A DNA stretch of 64,000 nucleotides, taken from positions 2,914,001-2,978,000 of the forward strand of contig JAVLRN010000005.1 in NCBI GenBank assembly GCA_032821775.1, given 5' to 3'. The notes under the pieces were generated by a model. That model worked only from the letters and a program-made list of their open reading frames with translations. It was not told the DNA's origin and searched no databases. The position numbers and the translations under genes are program-made. Shown here piece by piece: positions 34,175 to 45,983 of this stretch (position 1 is the stretch's first letter; the number at the start of each line of letters is the position of its first letter). Source of the stretch: Sanguinoderma infundibulare (Eukaryota > Basidiomycota > Agaricomycetes > Polyporales > Polyporaceae).

Positions 34175-36193
34175 TCACACCGTCAAAGGCGTCTTCGCCA
34201 TCAAAGCAAGGATCTCCCAGCCAACATTGGCGGCTGCGATCGAAGTGATCTCATCTTGAAGCCGTGGCGTCAACTTGCAACTCATTGGAGAACCTTATTA
34301 AGAGCAACTAACCTTGGGTATCGTAGCCTAGTATATTATCGCCATACTCGTCAGTTCAGTATCTTCCGTCTGCAATTCATTTACGGCAGACGTACCGGGT
34401 GCAACTTCAACGATGTCTGCCCCAACGATCTTCAAGCCAGCGAGACCTTGAAGTATTTTCTTGATCTCCTGCAAGGATGGTAAATAATCTTATCATAAGC
34501 GGAGACGGGAGCGTTGCGTACTCGAGTCGTGAACCCCCCGATCTCGGGACTGCGAAGCGAAAGTGAGTGGGTAGGACCTGGGATCACATCGCTCAGGAAA
34601 GCGACTCACGTTCCCGTCCTGTATCCAGATTCTCTTTAGCTCGCCCTCCACACAGCATGGAAACGCGGCAGGACTTACGCAGGCGCCATGCTAGGGTCGA
34701 TCACGTCGATATCGAACGTGACTGCGGCGGAGGCTGGTTAGCTCTGCCTCTGACGGGAAGCGATTCCACACAACACACTGTACACGGGATTGTCGCCGAC
34801 GGTGGTCTTTATCTTGTCGACGATGCCCTGCCAGCCGATATCCTCGGCCTCCCAGGCGTGCGAGATGACGAAGCCGGCCTCGTAATCGTCTTCGTAGTCT
34901 TGCCAGTCGTTGATAGCACCACGGATCCCGACGTGCTGGACGATTTGGCCCGGATGAGGGATAATTTTGGCAGGGAGATGGAGGACAGAGCTTACAATGT
35001 TCGAGTTGTTGGGTGCCAGGAGGCCCTCCTTATATGCGTACCAAAAGTAGCTTCCGTGCGATACTGGGATTTCCTGACGCCCCGACAATATTAGGCGGTG
35101 CAGGATACGGCTCTAATTACATACATACGAACCTCGTCAGGAAGCCACGGGCCGTCCTGATAATATCATGTCGTCAGCCACTTGATAGGAACTTAGGGCA
35201 CCGAGACCTACAGCCGTTGGCTTTGGTTTCCAAGTATCTGAGAGCATGAAATTAGACTGGCTTCATGTCCTTTAATGCGACACGACACTTACCGAGATGG
35301 CTATCAAAGTGGATGACGCTGCGATGGCATTCATAGTCTTCGTCAGATGACGTTAAAAGCTTGAGAGGAACTTCCGAATTACCTGACCGGGCCATACACA
35401 CTTGCAACACCACGGAGTAGAGGAAGTGTGATTGTGTGATCCCCACCCTGATACCATGTTTAGTGGCATATTTCCCGGCGTTGGCACGAGAAGCGCATAC
35501 AAGAGTCAAAACACGGGGATGGAACAATCCATCCTTTGCGATGCTCTTGCCCGCGTACGAGCGTAAGCTTGTTCGGGAAAGCAAGGCAGCGTTCGCAAGC
35601 TCGAGCTGCCGGAGCGCAACTTTGTTGTCGGTCAATACCATTGCTATGACGGAGATTAAGAGTCAAATTACTAAATATATTTGACAGTTGCACTCACGGA
35701 CGTCTCCACAGTCGACAACGTCGAGGTGGTCGGTAACACGGATCTTGGCCGGGACGTTTATCCTGGAGAGTCCCAACCGACGACCGCCCTGACGAATGCC
35801 GTTTGGTCCAAAGCGTGCGCTAGAAGCGAACAGCTTAACAGGTCAGCTATGTTTCGGAGTCCGGAGTGAGATGCTCGATGCTCACCCCGGCCGGAAGCTC
35901 GTAGCGGTGTCGAAAGGCGCACCAAGAATGGCAACGTCGTAGCTCGTGTCGGCATCAGCACCAAAGCACCTGAGTGGAGGTGCCCTCGCAAATGTCGTTA
36001 GGCCGTTCCATGCGGTGCGAGCCCACGCCTCGTGTGACATGTCAGCGCCATACGGTGCGAAGATCTTGGTGAAGTTGAGCGAGCGGTAAATTTCGGAATT
36101 CACGAGCCCCACGGGATACTGGATGTCGCCGATTGCCTGAGCAGCCTGACTCAAGACTATGGCTGCAAAGCTGAGACGGGGTGAAAAGACCAT
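34175..36193 (-). CDS. Agmatinase-like ureohydrolase with signal peptide
   Basis: Fifteen exons (35886-36193, 35698-35819, 35501-35643, 35383-35447, 35293-35318, 35212-35237, 35133-35156, 34996-35073, 34779-34935, 34679-34721, 34610-34618, 34522-34549, 34396-34468, 34313-34327, 34175-34254) sum to 1197 nt and 398 aa. All metal-binding motifs of the arginase/agmatinase family are present: GGDHTITLP, FDSHLDTW and FDIDVIDPS, plus the GARFGPNGIR loop. The family hydrolyses guanidino compounds (agmatine, arginine and relatives) to urea at a binuclear Mn centre. MVFSPRLSFAAIVLSQAAQA looks like a signal peptide, so the enzyme is probably secreted or vacuolar, as for many basidiomycete members. Exon 11 is only nine nucleotides; it is needed to complete ATGTPEIGG. 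Substrate is not proven. Confidence 0.9.
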
Positions 36194-36265
36194 GACGGGA
36201 CCGCGTTCGGAGACGATGAAGCTTCGCCCTCCGAGACTCGGAGATCTTTCCCAGGCATGGTTGGA

Positions 36266-36274
36266 CTCTTATAC
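36266..36274 (-). promoter_or_regulatory. TATA-like element of the ureohydrolase gene
   Basis: GTATAAGAG on the minus strand, about 75 bp before the start codon at 36193. Confidence 0.5.
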
Positions 36275-36957
36275 GTATGTGCTGGGGCGGAGGGCGCATG
36301 AAATGACCAGGATTATGATAACAGGCATAAGGAACGGGCCGTTATCAAACGCTAGCGTCCTCTCCACGCGGAAGAACGAGGGCGCGGTCGTGAAATGTTC
36401 CTAGATCGAGAGATAAGGGCCTGTAGGGTACACCGCGTGAACCGCCTGGTTGGGAAAAAGTTGTTAGGACGTACACAGAACATCGGCTCATGGATACGCG
36501 GGTTTGATAACATGGGTAGAGCAGGAACTCGGAGGCGATACGTGCACGATACTTTGATGATCGTACTATGCCAAGTAAGTATGTACGGATGGCTGCTAGA
36601 AGGACGTTGTCATAGCCAAGTGGAGTCTGATTCGATGCGTGGTCGAAAGGATTGAATTCAGAGGAGTACAGTGGGATCGAGTTGGGGGTTCAGAACGTTC
36701 AACGTTCAAGTGCAAGGCTGCCAATGGTGCCAGACCCAGCCCGGTTGGAATCAATCCGGGGTCCTAGTCACACGGGGTCCTACACCGCCACTTGAAGTTG
36801 GGACGGAGAAAGAATAAAATTGGAAACAAGTTACACAGGGAAGACGTATACACGGTCGCTGGCCATAAGCAACAACCGGATCCGAAAACCACAACGATAG
36901 ATACTCGACTCCAGCGAGAACCTGCACTATTGGGGTCTTCCTCCCTCACCACTTCGC
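36275..36957. other. Intergenic, no gene seen
   Basis: Upstream of the ureohydrolase gene and downstream of cerato-platanin 3; no supported coding sequence. Confidence 0.4.
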
Positions 36958-37941
36958 CTAGGGAAGGTGACAATGCTCGGGCGAGACCTCCGTCGCCTGG
37001 GCGTCAACGGTACCCTTGTTGAAGCCCGCTTGCCCGGCAAACCGCTCAAATCCTTGCTTCCCGAGCTGGAAGATCGCCGCATTGTCGACCGCGATCATGT
37101 AGATCGGGTCCTTGTTGTCGTACTGGAGCTTCCAGCACGAGCCGCACTTTGGCGAGCCGTAGGCTAGATTAATACACAGGTTAGTCCTATTCGCTGCACA
37201 ACTCTGGAGAGAAGAAATAGTCACGTACTGGCACCGGGGATCTCGCCATAGAAGGGCGTAGTCGGAAGCTCGCCAAGGGTCTTATCCGCAAACTCTGTGT
37301 GGGGCAAAAACATGAGCTTCGCATAAGGTTGGTGCGTGCTTAGGTCGACTGGAAGACTCACGAGAGTATTTCTGAGCGAAGACGCTCGAGCACGACAGCG
37401 AGCTCAGGCGGGTGTTTGGGTTGAGGTCGAGACTGTAGCCCACCCGGACCTTCTCGCCCCCCATTCCCGTCGTGGCAGGGGCCTTGGCCGTCGAGGCCGT
37501 GGTCGTTACCATCATGGACGTGGTCGGGTCTGTCATGGATGTGGTCGCGTTCGTCATGGGTGTGGTCGCATTCGTCATGGTCGTGGTCGCCCCCGTCATG
37601 ACCGTAGTCGGGTCTGCCGTGGGGGTCGTCATCTCCGCCGCGGGCGTTGTTACCTCCGCCATAGCCGTGGTGGCGTCCGTCGTGGGCATGGTCGGGTCCG
37701 CCGTGGGCGTGGTGGGGTTCGCCATGGGCGTGGTCCTGTCCACAGGGTCACTACTGTCGCCATTGTGCTCGCCCCCGTCGTGGCCAGGGTCGTGGTGGCC
37801 GTGATCAGAGCAGCCGCAGGGAGACCTCTTCGGCTGCCAGCTAGAGTGGTCAACCTGGTTATGACCCCGCTCGGCGGGCGCAGCACCGACAACGGCGGCG
37901 GAAACAGCGATGGAAGCAGCGAAGAGCGTCAAGAACTGCAT
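36958..37941 (-). CDS. Cerato-platanin with Thr-rich heptad spacer
   Basis: Exons 37362-37941, 37229-37294 and 36958-37163 give 283 aa, nearly twice the usual length. After a signal peptide (MQFLTLFAASIAVSAAVVGA) comes a Cys-Gly-Cys and Asp/His-rich stretch (CGCSDHGHHDPGHDGGEHNG), then about ten heptads of the type x-x-x-T-T-x-x (for example ADPTTVM, TGATTTM, TNATTPM), then the cerato-platanin domain with SLDLNPNTRLSSLSC, KCGSCWKLQYDNKDPIYMIA and EHCH. The four domain cysteines are kept. The intron positions match those of copies 1 and 2, so it is a true but diverged paralogue. The heptads look like a heavily O-glycosylated, mucin-like stalk; the Asp/His stretch may bind metal. Both are inferences. 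Confidence 0.88.
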
Positions 37942-38040
37942 ATTGGCGGGTGTGCGTCTGACGAGTGGTAGATGTGCTGGTGTGTATGTGTGTGAGAGAG
38001 GACTGGTTGGTTGCTGAGGTCTTGAGGCCAAAATCGAGGG

Positions 38041-38050
38041 CCTTTTATAC
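38041..38050 (-). promoter_or_regulatory. TATA box of cerato-platanin 3
   Basis: GTATAAAAGG on the minus strand, about 100 bp upstream of the start codon at 37941. Confidence 0.6.
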
Positions 38051-39205
38051 GGTGCTGGACTTGAAAAAAAAAACCGAGTTCCCCATCCCCAGATCACTGA
38101 ATAATGCCTCGGCACAAGTGCAGAGACGGAGACGGAGCACTCTCCTTGTAGAGAGCTGGACGGAAAGCCGAATCCGCGTTGCAAGCGGGTCCGGTTGTCC
38201 TTCGGCTTGGATTGAAATAGCAATACTGCCAGTTCATAGCCAAGGGGTCTATAACTCATGCAACCGGTATATTTCTACTAATGCGATCGAAAGACAAAGT
38301 CAAACTAGCTCAGCCACAGTTTAGGATCCTAAGATTCACTAGTTTCGCTGTCAGGCGAAGCCCACGCGGCAGGCGTGGTTTCGGGCATATGCGGGGGAAC
38401 TGAAATTGAAGTCTCCATAAGTATAACCTGCAGATCTGATCAAAATGGTGCAGTTGCTAATAAGACTACATACCGGATTTCGCGGAAGTAACGTAGCCTA
38501 AATCCGACGTTCTCGAGGCCAGAAATGGTTGCAGCTCGGACCGTTGGGATCTGTCGGCTCTGGGGATCCGGATCCGCGTTCGTTTTTGGACTGGTAATGG
38601 TCACTTGGTCTGCTCCGTTAGGACTATCTGTTGAGCTGTGGCCCGATATGCTCGACTTACCATGACCGCAGTTTTACGGCCATTAACGGTAGGGTCGATT
38701 CAAGCCCCCAACAGTCGATTAAAGTTTGAATTCATGGGGCCGAAGAGAATAGCAAGTTGCGAGCTAGCTCTTCCGGCTCCAGGTCCACAGCATCAAGAGG
38801 TCGATTGCCGTGAAGGCAGGAACGAGGACAAGAAAGTTTGTCTCCGCTGGGATTAGAGTCATTAGACTTCAGTTGACTCCGAAGGCAAGCCGGCCCGGGG
38901 TTTTCCGAGCCGGACATCACGTGCTCAGCCCTGAATCCTGGTGCGTACCTTAGCCTGGTGCTGCCAGCCGCGTACGGTTACCAATATTCCTCTTGCTGCT
39001 CTTACCTATCGGTCCTGCTGCTTCACATCTACAAGGCATCACAACGGAAGACTCAAGATGGACTCACGCGCCGGCGAGCTCGAAGAAGCACGGAACAAGT
39101 TACACAGCGCCAGATCGAAGCTGTGGCACCGGCGCAGTCGCAGCCAACATGATTCCACACGTTCCGTCTCTTCTGCACCTGCCCACCTCCAAGTCTCCCT
39201 AAGCC
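38051..39205. other. Intergenic, no gene seen
   Basis: Divergent upstream region between cerato-platanin 3 and the DUF3632-like gene. Short frames only. Confidence 0.4.
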
Positions 39206-40278
39206 ATGACCGACCACTCTAATCCATACATCGACGTAGCCATCGGGGCCACCCGAGACCTGACGCTGTCTCCGGAGCAAGCGGCCGACGAGATTGTGAA
39301 GCAGTGTAGGCTGTCTATGGAGTCTGAGCAGACCGTCTCCGACCAGGCCAGTGAGGAAGGCGACACTCCGTGGCTCGAGGACTTCTTATGGTGGTTGTGG
39401 GGCCAGTTCGTCAGTATCGCCCAGGAAGACGTGTTGATACACGATCGCATCGCGTACGTTCTCGCCGCACTCAAGGCAAAGGGCACAGAGGGATGCGAAG
39501 GTTGGAGGGTATGGGGAGTCGAGACGAGCTGGTCGCGGCTCCCGGTCTTTGGTCTTGTCTGCCGGGAGGATATGAACGGTACGTCCAATATCGACTCTGA
39601 AACAAACATCGTGACCGACGAGGATCCTCTTGTCAGGTCCTCAGCCCTTCATCGAAGGTCGGGGCAACCTCGATCTCACCGCTCCGAAAGCACAGGCACT
39701 TCTTTCTGGGGACGCGCCTACCGACGACGAACCCGACACCCACGAGCTGGTCAAGGCTCGCCGGATATGGCTCAACATGAACGCTTTTCTCGCCCGTCTC
39801 TGGGCTCTCGACGTCGTGGATGAGGCGTTTTTCGGCATCGCCTGCATGCGCATGCAACTCGAGCCGCTCACACTCTGTTCTACGAGCAAGCCATCAGCCG
39901 ACCCCAATAGGAGGGACGGTATCGGCGAGCCCCAGGAGCTGCAGATCGAAGTCGCCGCATCGTGGCTGAGGATCGCTGGTGCGAAGATGCACGCGTGCAC
40001 AGAGATCATGGGTGCCAAAGGGAACACCAATTGGGATAGGCTGCGTGGGTGTCCTGGAGGGAGCGGCGGAACGTGGGATGGCGTGGATGGATATCATCCT
40101 GATCGGTGGAAACATTGGAAGGGAATATTGCAGGAGGTAATGCAGGGTGAATGGAGGAGGAATGTCATCGAGGCGGCTCGTGTGAGTACTATCCTGGTGA
40201 ACTCGAACTTGACTGAGTCTCGTTCAGGCAGCTGTTGAGGCGATGGAGACGTACGAACAAGATGCAGCGTCGGAATGA
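39206..40278 (+). CDS. DUF3632-like protein, function unknown
   Basis: Exons 39206-39578, 39637-40181 and 40228-40278 give 322 aa. The pattern is that of the fungal DUF3632 group: helices containing AADEIVKQCRLSME, LWGQFVSIAQED, then KARRIWLNMNAFLARLWALD, a Leu-rich region (LEPLTLCS), a tryptophan-rich helix (AASWLRIAGAKMHACTE) and a C-terminal WKHWKGILQEV helix. No signal peptide or membrane segment is seen, so it is probably cytosolic. Homologues are numerous in filamentous fungi and no biochemical role is known. Family assignment is by overall pattern and is moderately sure. Confidence 0.65.
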
Positions 40279-40571
40279 GTTTGTATCCCCACGTCCCTCA
40301 TGTTTCATGACGTTGTACTCTTTGCGGAAAATTTCATCTCCTTTGTGGACGCCTACCGCAGCACCAGGGCGGTTCAGTCAGCTGCGGTAAAAGACTCGCC
40401 CCGAACACTTCAACCGATGGCATTTGACTACTCGGAGAAGCTGGGAAGCTAGCATTGCGGATGCCTCGAGGTGAGCTCTTTCGTAATACTCATGTTCCTG
40501 AGAGAAGGGTATTCTTAAAGCCATAAGGCGCTGCATCCAACATCGATCCACTCTCTCATTCCTCCCAGATC

Positions 40572-42214
40572 ATGGGCTCCCAAGCGAATTCCTCTTCCCC
40601 CTTGAGTCCCGCCGAGAGAGCTCTCAGGGACTCATTACAACCTCCCGAATTTCGGGATGTCCATCTGTACGCCTTCACCCGTCGAACTATCTTTCCAGAT
40701 GGCGCCATTCAGATCGATCATCCCTTGCCCGTCGTGGCCATTGGATCGATTCTCAAGGATACTGAGCACTTTTCGAAACGTGAGTGGCCATACATACGCA
40801 TCTCAATAGCTGTTGCGGAGTATCGCTGCGATGCTGATCACTGGGTTGTAGTTCTGACCTCAGGCTTTGCCGAAGCTAAAACGGATGGTCCTGACACGAT
40901 TCGCCAGTGCGCTCATGAGTCGGAATACGACTATGAATCAGACAGTGACCTTGACGAGTTCGAGGAGCTGGACGAAACGCGAAGTCCCGTCGCAGGCTCT
41001 TCTGCTAAAGGCAAGCTCAAGGCGGAGAGTTCTGTTGACAAGCTGGAGAGTCCGCCCGGAGGCGAAAACGACAAGGGAGAGAAGCTTCATCGGATTCTCA
41101 TACCTAGCATTGCGTACCGAACGTATGTCTCCTTGTTGCCGGTCGGAGTCTCCTGTTGCTGACTCGGACTCCGCACAGTCTGAAAGCTTGCGTCTTCTAC
41201 CTCTACACTGAGAAGATCAACTTTCTCCCTCTCACCTCGAAGGGACTGACCGCGAGGCGATTCGCGTTGTTGACCACCTTCGATACCTTTGCTCCTCCGT
41301 GCTCTCCAAAGTCTATGTACCGTCTAGCTGAAGCGGTGTGTGTTAAGTTTTCTTTCTAACGCCTCCTGGTCCTGACAACGCCTCCAGTACGGCATCCCCA
41401 AGCTGCAGGATCTCGCATACGACAAGATCATCTCCCAGCTCACCCCGCAGAACATCGTATCAGAGGCGTTCTCGAGTTTCTTCGCAAGGTACGCCTAGTA
41501 CCTGGCATCCCAGGACATAGATTTCTGCCTTGGATGATGCCTTACGTCAGTTTGATTTCTAGATATGACCGCCTCCGAGAGCACGCAGTGTCGTACCTGT
41601 CGCAAAACTACTACGATTCCGCAGTGCAAGAAGCCCTCCCGGACTTCATCGACAGGGCAGTCTTGGGCGATTTCCCACACGCCAGTGGCGTGCTGCGATC
41701 GTTGCTTGGCCTCCGTGTAGCTCTTGGGCCTCCGGCGACGGTTGCCCAACACAGAGAAACAGTCCAAGCTTTTCTGAATTCGGTACGCGTTGCAGCCGAC
41801 CCGTGTACACCGCCCGACGTCCCGGCGAATCCTCCCGCAGCTGAAGATGGAGCCGTTCCGAACCCCACCACGATTCAAGCCGCCATCGCAGAACAGACCC
41901 CAGTACCATTCTCAGCACCGTCGACTCCAATCCCTCCAAACCCGCCTACAAATTGGCCATCATCACGGCCAGCTGAGCCACAACCCGCGAGCTCATTGTG
42001 GAGCCAAAGTAGCCCAATGGCTGATTTGTGGTCGCCGATACCTGCTTCCTCTGTATCGCACCCGCGGCCTACGTTCCCTGAAAATCCGCGGGTGGGTGTG
42101 CTACTTTCAGAGGAGGGAGTTAGCTCTGACAGCGGAGAAGTAGGTCCAGTGAAAGCAGCGCGGAGAGTCAATGCTAAGAAAAAGAAGTATGGAAAGTTGA
42201 GGGGCAGCGACTAG
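40572..42214 (+). CDS. BTB/POZ domain protein
   Basis: Exons 40572-40779, 40852-41122, 41179-41335, 41388-41488 and 41563-42214 give 462 aa. The BTB fold is shown in its second half by LKACVFYLYTEKINFLPL, MYRLAEAYGIPKLQDLAYDK and the following helix; the acidic insert before it (ESEYDYESDSDLDEFEELDE) is unusual in length. The N-terminal strand region (VHLYAFTRRT...) is also typical of mushroom BTB proteins. The C-terminal third is Pro/Ser-rich, ending in a Lys-rich stretch (AKKKKYGKLRG) that could be a nuclear signal. BTB domains mediate oligomerisation or link targets to Cul3 ligases; the partner is unknown. Confidence 0.82.
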
Positions 42215-42656
42215 CGCAGACGAGATTCAGCCTGGTACATGGAGTGTTAACAGCTATATATATATATATATTACCTAGCGCAGACGAGACTGTAAGGTAC
42301 ATGTCAGAAGGCATTAGGTACAGGAGAATAAAGTATGTCTTACTCAGCCTGATACACGGAGTAAAAAGTGTCGAAGGGAGGGTGCGGTGGCGTACAAATA
42401 AATACAAAAAGGCGCTTAGCGGAAACGGTACTACCTACTGCGTTCGATGAACTATCTATACTCTACTTTCAATAAGAAGAACAGGGAAGCGGGGTAGCGA
42501 AGTAGCGAAGCGTGCGCCCTGCCGAGGTGATGGCGCCAGGAGTGGGAACAGTGAAGGAGAGGCAGCAGGGGGAACGGACCTAATGGCAACGGATTGACTC
42601 TCGGAGTACCTGCCTAGTACACTGGCACTTACACACGTAGCTGTCCATAGTACACG
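42215..42656. other. Convergent 3' region with TA microsatellite
   Basis: A run of alternating TA lies at about 42257-42272, flanked by a short duplication (CTAGCGCAGACGAGA at about 42212 and 42276). No gene seen. Confidence 0.6.
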
Positions 42657-45055
42657 TCACAGCATCTGATGGGCCTTCGTCCACACCCGCCCTGGCAAGC
42701 CCAGCAGCCCGCCCCGCCGACACGCCTCCTCCAACACCTCCGAGTTCAAGTCCACGCCGACGGCGCCCGTGATGTCCACTGCGACACCGCGCGCCTTGCT
42801 CGGGTCGAACGTGACCCCAATCTCGACAAGCCCCGAGATCGGCGGGCGCTCGGGCGCAGTCATCGTGATGCGCGCGCAGCCGCGCCCTAGCGAGAACGTG
42901 TCCATGTCCGTGTCCCCGAACGGCGGGACTGGGGTGGGGACATTGACGTTGACGGGAATGTTGCGCGGCTTGACAGTTCCTGCGAGTTGTTGTCAGTGAG
43001 CAAGGGGGGAAGTAAAGAAGATGTGAGCGCGCCTTTAAGCACGGCTCGGAGGTCATCGTCGGTCACAGTCGTGTCCTCGGGGGCGTCCGGTACTCGATTG
43101 GGGTGGACGGTGAGCCCCTCCGGGATCCATTGGCAGCTAGTCAAGATGTCGTTCAGCCAGCACTGCTCTCGTACGATCTGTATCGCGACGCTTTAGGAGA
43201 TAACAAGGGTGCAAGCAAAGCCTGTCGCACCTCTAAGATGTTCCAGACCTCCTTCAGCGTCCGGACGGGGATCGTTTCCAGCATAAAGCCAGGTTCATCC
43301 GGGGTGTTGAGACGGAGCTGAAGTGGCGGGTGCACTGAGGTGGGAGACGTCTGATGAGTCGTGTCAGCGCCTCAATCGGACAACGCGGCTTGAAATAGAG
43401 CAGCACGTACATAGATCGCAGTATAACGCTCAGGCGACATGGGAACCTGCGAATTGAACTGTCCAAAACCCTTTCAGCGTCGCATCCATCGATCCTCACC
43501 AGCGTCTGCACTCACCAACAAGTCCACCCAACTCCCCGTCGCAAACGACATCTGCACTTCGCTGATCGCGTCCATCCCACACAGCGGGTTCACCACCAGC
43601 TCGATCTCCCGCATCCGCGACTGGCTCATCACCACCCCCGGGTACTTCCCACCCTCGGTGAAGTCCAGCAGCCAGCTGAACTGCTGCTGGCCCTGCGCCT
43701 CGCGCGCAGCGGGGAACACGAACTCGACCTTTTCCGCGTCCTCCCCCAGCGCTGCGCTCACAGCGAGCGCGGACATCGACATCGAGTCCGCGTGGTACGC
43801 GGGTGGGGGGTTCGGGGAGAGCACGAGCGTGGCGATGGTCACGCCCGCGGCGCGCGGATGGGCTGTGAGCGTGGCGCGGAGGTGATGGAAAGGGACGTCG
43901 AGGTTTGGGAGGTGGTTGGTTTGTGGGCCGGTCGGTTGGGATGTACGGAGAAGCTTGAGATATGCGAGGGGTGAGAGGTAGGTGAGGAAAGATATTGATG
44001 GGGACGTGAGGTACGGTAGGGGAAGCGCGTGCCCGCGTAGGAGGAAGACGTCGAGGGGAGCGGCGGGGGCGCCCTTCTCATACCTGATGAACGTCAGCCG
44101 TTTCTTTGATTCGAGCGATAAAGGGTCGGCGCACCTTTGGAGGACTGCGGCCTCTCTGCTCGCGAGCTTCTCGACTTCGAGCGACATCTTGTCGATGAAG
44201 CTAAACCATCGCAGGCCGCCGTCGCCTTCGCTGAGCGCCAAGTGATCCAGCTTCATCAAGTACGAGAGATGTTCGGATAGGAGGTTTCCTATTCGCGCGG
44301 CTTCGACGCTGTCACGCTGCGCGTCCTCTTTTTGGACCTCGGTGAGAAACGCGCGGATGGCGTGTGCTAAGAACCCGTCCAGGGATACCGAGTTGCCCGA
44401 AGACGATTCTGCCGTGCTGTTCGGGATGGCATACGCAGTCTTGAGATTCGCCACATCGATGGTTGGTTTCACAGGATCGGCTCGGTCGACAGCGAAGTCG
44501 ATATCGACAACGAGAACCTTGCCTCCAAGGACTACCGACGTCCTTCCGTTTTGCTCTGGGTCATGGAATGCCTCCATTCCAGCAGTTGTTCCCCATCCTA
44601 TTAGCCGTTTGATGAACCATCCGACGAGAAGGGGTCGTTCCAACGGGATGTCTTCTCCGAACATGATGCCGATGCGCTTTCGGAGTGCGTTGACGACATG
44701 GCGTACATTCTGTTCAGACTGCCTCGATATAATAGCATATTTAGCAACAACATGGAAACGGCTGCTCTCCCGTTCGACTCACCTGTTGAACCGAGGAAGC
44801 TATGGCGGTCTGCTGCCTGTATAGGGATAGCAGCTTTGGATTATTGAGTGGTAACGAGGAATGAGCGTTTAATGAGAGGGCTGCCTGATTGGCAGTATCC
44901 ACTAATCTTCTCAAAGTTGATACTGTATCCTCTGGAGAGGAACTGAAAGGATGCAGTCCTTCAGAAGCGAGAGCATCTTGAGACGCGAACTGCTGCAGCG
45001 CCGAGAGGATGGTGGGCGGCAGCGTATTCTTGGTCTCTGGAGGCGGTGCTGCCAT
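42657..45055 (-). CDS. MED1: Mediator complex subunit 1 (fungal type)
   Basis: Exons 44783-45055, 43516-44718, 43411-43446, 43231-43350, 43033-43177 and 42657-42979 give 699 aa. The central region matches the fungal Med1 domain: repeated helices after RHVVNALRKRIGIMFGED, then VVLGGKVLVVDIDFAVD, long helices (FLAHAIRAFLTEVQKED, NLLSEHLSYLMKLDHLA), and a strand-rich C-terminal half. Med1 sits in the Middle module of Mediator and bridges activators to RNA polymerase II. The fifth intron (42980-43032) begins GC rather than GT (AAAG|GCGCGC) but ends CAG and is needed to keep the frame; this donor is weak, so the junction should be checked. Divergent from the GH88 gene. Confidence 0.82.
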
Positions 45056-45911
45056 TACTTCACGACCTCAGGGATCCTCCGTCAGAATGAGAGGATTATT
45101 TTGCCTGCGACGAGGTGGAGAAACCGTTTTCAGTTGGAAGGAAAGCGATCCCAAAAGTACTCTCCGCCGCTGGCGGACTCACTGAATCAAACGCCGGACT
45201 AGTGAGCAATATGACCTAGAATAAAGAGCGAGTCAGTCCAGAATATCACATTTCTCGAATCTTTCCCGCTCACAGAGACTGTGTAGTGTGCACTGGCAGG
45301 AGCTGGACGTGGTGGTGGTTGGAGGCAAGTCGTGGCGGTGCTGCCGATGCCAACTGACAAATTGATAAGATAATATTGAACACACGGCGCTTCTTTGCGT
45401 GGCCAGCTTTGCGCGTGCTCGAGTCTTCTTGTTCTCGTACGCCCACCTCCTCAAATTGAGCCTCAATTCATCGACGCTCTCGCCCGGCGCGCTCAACGCA
45501 GGCCTCGTTATCCCCGCGCGGCACGCGGACAGGTCCTCTATGCATGTCTTGTGACTGAGTCATGCGCGGCATCCGGCAACCAATTTGGGCTGCCTTGCGG
45601 CGTCAGCCTGTCTCGGCTCCCTTCGTTTCACAATATTGTCCGGCGAAATACTTACTGGCGGGTGCATCCAGAGACAATGCCGTCCCACTGCCAGACCTTC
45701 CTCGAGTGCTCCTGGGTTGAACGCGACCGTTAAAGTCCGCTAATCGGCCAACCGTAGTCAGTGCTGGCCTCGAACGTCGCGAAAACGTCGCGAACATAAT
45801 CTACCGTCACGGGTTGAATATTCATCCAAACTTCCAAAGAAATCCTAGTACGTCCTGTCCCCGTGCTTCGGTTCGAAAACGTCGGTGCCTGACGGCCTCG
45901 GCGGAAGCAGG
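45056..45911. other. Divergent promoter region MED1 / GH88 gene
   Basis: No supported gene; open frames lack motifs. Confidence 0.4.
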
Positions 45912-45918
45912 TATAAAA
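45912..45918 (+). promoter_or_regulatory. TATA box of the GH88-like gene
   Basis: TATAAAA about 70 bp upstream of the start codon at 45984. Confidence 0.6.
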
Positions 45919-45983
45919 CGGACATGGCTCCTCGGTCTCTTCCTTGACGCTGACGCGCCGTTGACCCTCTTGACGTCACGGTC

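Noticed and set aside
29451..36193. Full tryptamine (psilocybin-type) gene cluster
   Set aside because: Only one PsiD-like decarboxylase is present. No kinase, methyltransferase, P450 or transporter of such a pathway lies in the window.
37336..37971. 211-aa open frame opposite cerato-platanin 3
   Set aside because: It is the complement of the Thr-rich heptad repeat; its Gly/Arg/His composition is a by-product.
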